Source: Caldilineaceae bacterium (GTDB taxonomy: Bacteria; Chloroflexota; Anaerolineae; Caldilineales; Caldilineaceae). Taken from it: a stretch of 6,069 nt of DNA. Below the pieces are notes generated by a model. It saw only the letters and a list, made by a program, of their open reading frames with translations. It ran no database searches and was not told the DNA's origin. Of this stretch, positions 5,638-6,069 are shown piece after piece. The first letter of the stretch is position 1, and every line of letters begins with the position of its first letter. A program made the translations under genes and the position numbers. The stretch lies in contig WGCB01000197.1 of NCBI GenBank assembly GCA_015494005.1, forward strand, positions 1 through 6,069. The letters are read 5' to 3'.

Positions 5638-5646
5638 CAGGCCATT
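5638..5646. repeat. Right copy of 9-bp direct repeat (target-site duplication)
   Basis: CAGGCCATT follows the right terminal inverted repeat, identical to 5528-5536. Its last T is also the first base of the -35 box of the rightward promoter. Confidence 0.8.
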
Positions 5647-5674
5647 TGTACGCCCCTGGATGACCTGTTATACT
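5646..5674 (+). promoter_or_regulatory. Promoter of the right-hand gene
   Basis: TTGTAC (5646-5651) and TATACT (5669-5674) are 17 bases apart, and TG at 5666-5667 makes the -10 extended (TGtTATACT). The predicted start near 5681 leaves a leader of about 125 bases before ATG 5807. Confidence 0.7.
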
Positions 5675-5683
5675 GGCCCCAGT

Positions 5684-5698
5684 CCGGTTCTGAACCGG
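5684..5698. promoter_or_regulatory. Perfect 7-1-7 palindrome at the transcription start (operator candidate)
   Basis: CCGGTTC-t-GAACCGG is a perfect inverted repeat beginning nine bases after the -10 box. It therefore covers the predicted transcription start and first transcribed bases. Size and placement fit a dimeric repressor site, and the one-base centre makes an RNA hairpin less likely. The regulator is unknown. Confidence 0.55.
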
Positions 5699-5794
5699 GT
5701 TACCCACGTGTTTTTGCCCATCCCCCTGGCGGTGTGTCGACAGCGTAGCCCTGGCCCGAGACGCCGCTGGAAACGCCTGAACGACCGGCACGAC

Positions 5795-5800
5795 GGAGAG
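5795..5800 (+). promoter_or_regulatory. Shine-Dalgarno of the right-hand partial gene
   Basis: GGAGAG lies six bases before ATG 5807. It decides this start, since the same frame stays open for some distance upstream with only GTG or TTG alternatives. Confidence 0.65.
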
Positions 5801-5806
5801 TCGGCT

Positions 5807-6069
5807 ATGGTTTCCTTCGAGGACAAACGCCCTCCTGGCGCCCATCCTTCGGACCCTGCTTTCCCAGACACGCACTCCTCTGATGGCCGTTCCGCCGAGT
5901 CCTTGCACCGCCTGCTGGACGGGGTGGCCCAGCAGCTGGCCGAGCTGCGCCAGGCCCTGCTGACCGCGCCGCACGCTGTGCCTCCTGGGGTGGCCCGGCA
6001 GATCGGCGCCCTGACCTCGGTCACGACCCTGGTCCAGGCCGATGCCCCCGTGCCCACCCTGCCGGATCT
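5807..6069 (+). CDS. Unrecognised protein, N-terminal part (runs off the window)
   Basis: An open frame of 87 codons from ATG 5807 to the window edge with no stop, so the gene is truncated by the window and not visibly broken. The start has a Shine-Dalgarno (GGAGAG) and an upstream promoter with a palindrome. Residues 1-30 are polar and proline-rich, probably unstructured. About 31-52 (ESLHRLLDGVAQQLAELRQALL, given here only as a region) form an amphipathic, likely coiled helix. The rest is rich in Val, Ala, Pro and Thr. No signal peptide or membrane segment is seen and I do not recognise the family. It is transcribed divergently from the acyl-CoA ligase operon, so a linked regulator is conceivable but unsupported. 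Confidence 0.65.
   Translation, partial: MVSFEDKRPPGAHPSDPAFPDTHSSDGRSAESLHRLLDGVAQQLAELRQALLTAPHAVPPGVARQIGALTSVTTLVQADAPVPTLPD

Noticed and set aside
1..6069. CRISPR arrays, tRNA/rRNA genes, riboswitches, toxin-antitoxin pairs
   Set aside because: No regularly spaced repeats, no tRNA or rRNA-like segments and no recognised riboswitch cores were seen. The only mobile-type signal is the short insertion at 5537-5637.

Overview
The window is GC-rich bacterial DNA with strong G/C preference at third codon positions. It holds two + strand genes on the left, a four-gene - strand block in the middle, a divergent control region, and the start of a + strand gene that runs off the right edge. The host cannot be fixed from sequence alone. 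Degenerate short tandem repeats between genes, together with this gene content, would suit a GC-rich Chloroflexota-like bacterium, but that is a weak inference.

Left part (1-1422, + strand): a sigma70-type promoter, a histidine phosphatase of the phosphoglycerate-mutase-like superfamily, then a single-domain universal stress protein with a near-perfect Shine-Dalgarno. The phosphatase -10 box overlaps the first possible ATG (119), so the next in-frame ATG (179) is the likely start.

Middle part (5421 back to 1450, - strand): a malonyl-CoA-synthetase-like (MatB/ACSF3 type) acyl-CoA ligase, an RNA 2'-phosphotransferase (KptA/Tpt1), a class III (CaiB/BaiF) CoA-transferase and a MaoC-type hydratase. 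The ligase and kptA are 11 bases apart, and kptA overlaps the CoA-transferase by ATGA. The MaoC gene follows after 137 bases that hold two abutting hairpins and short tandem repeats. The ligase, CoA-transferase and hydratase suggest a pathway that activates and hydrates a short dicarboxylic acid such as malonate, mesaconate or itaconate. The RNA-repair-type enzyme in the middle of this operon is the functional surprise.

Right part (5422-5806): a divergent intergenic region. It has an extended -10 promoter toward the ligase operon with a perfect 6-bp palindrome just downstream. It also has a TTGTAC-N17-TATACT promoter toward the right-hand gene, with a perfect CCGGTTC-t-GAACCGG palindrome over the predicted start site. 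Between the two promoters lies a 101-bp element with 22-bp imperfect terminal inverted repeats, flanked by a perfect 9-bp direct repeat (CAGGCCATT). This is the signature of a non-autonomous insertion (MITE). The right-hand gene (5807 to edge) is recognisable as coding, but its product is unknown.
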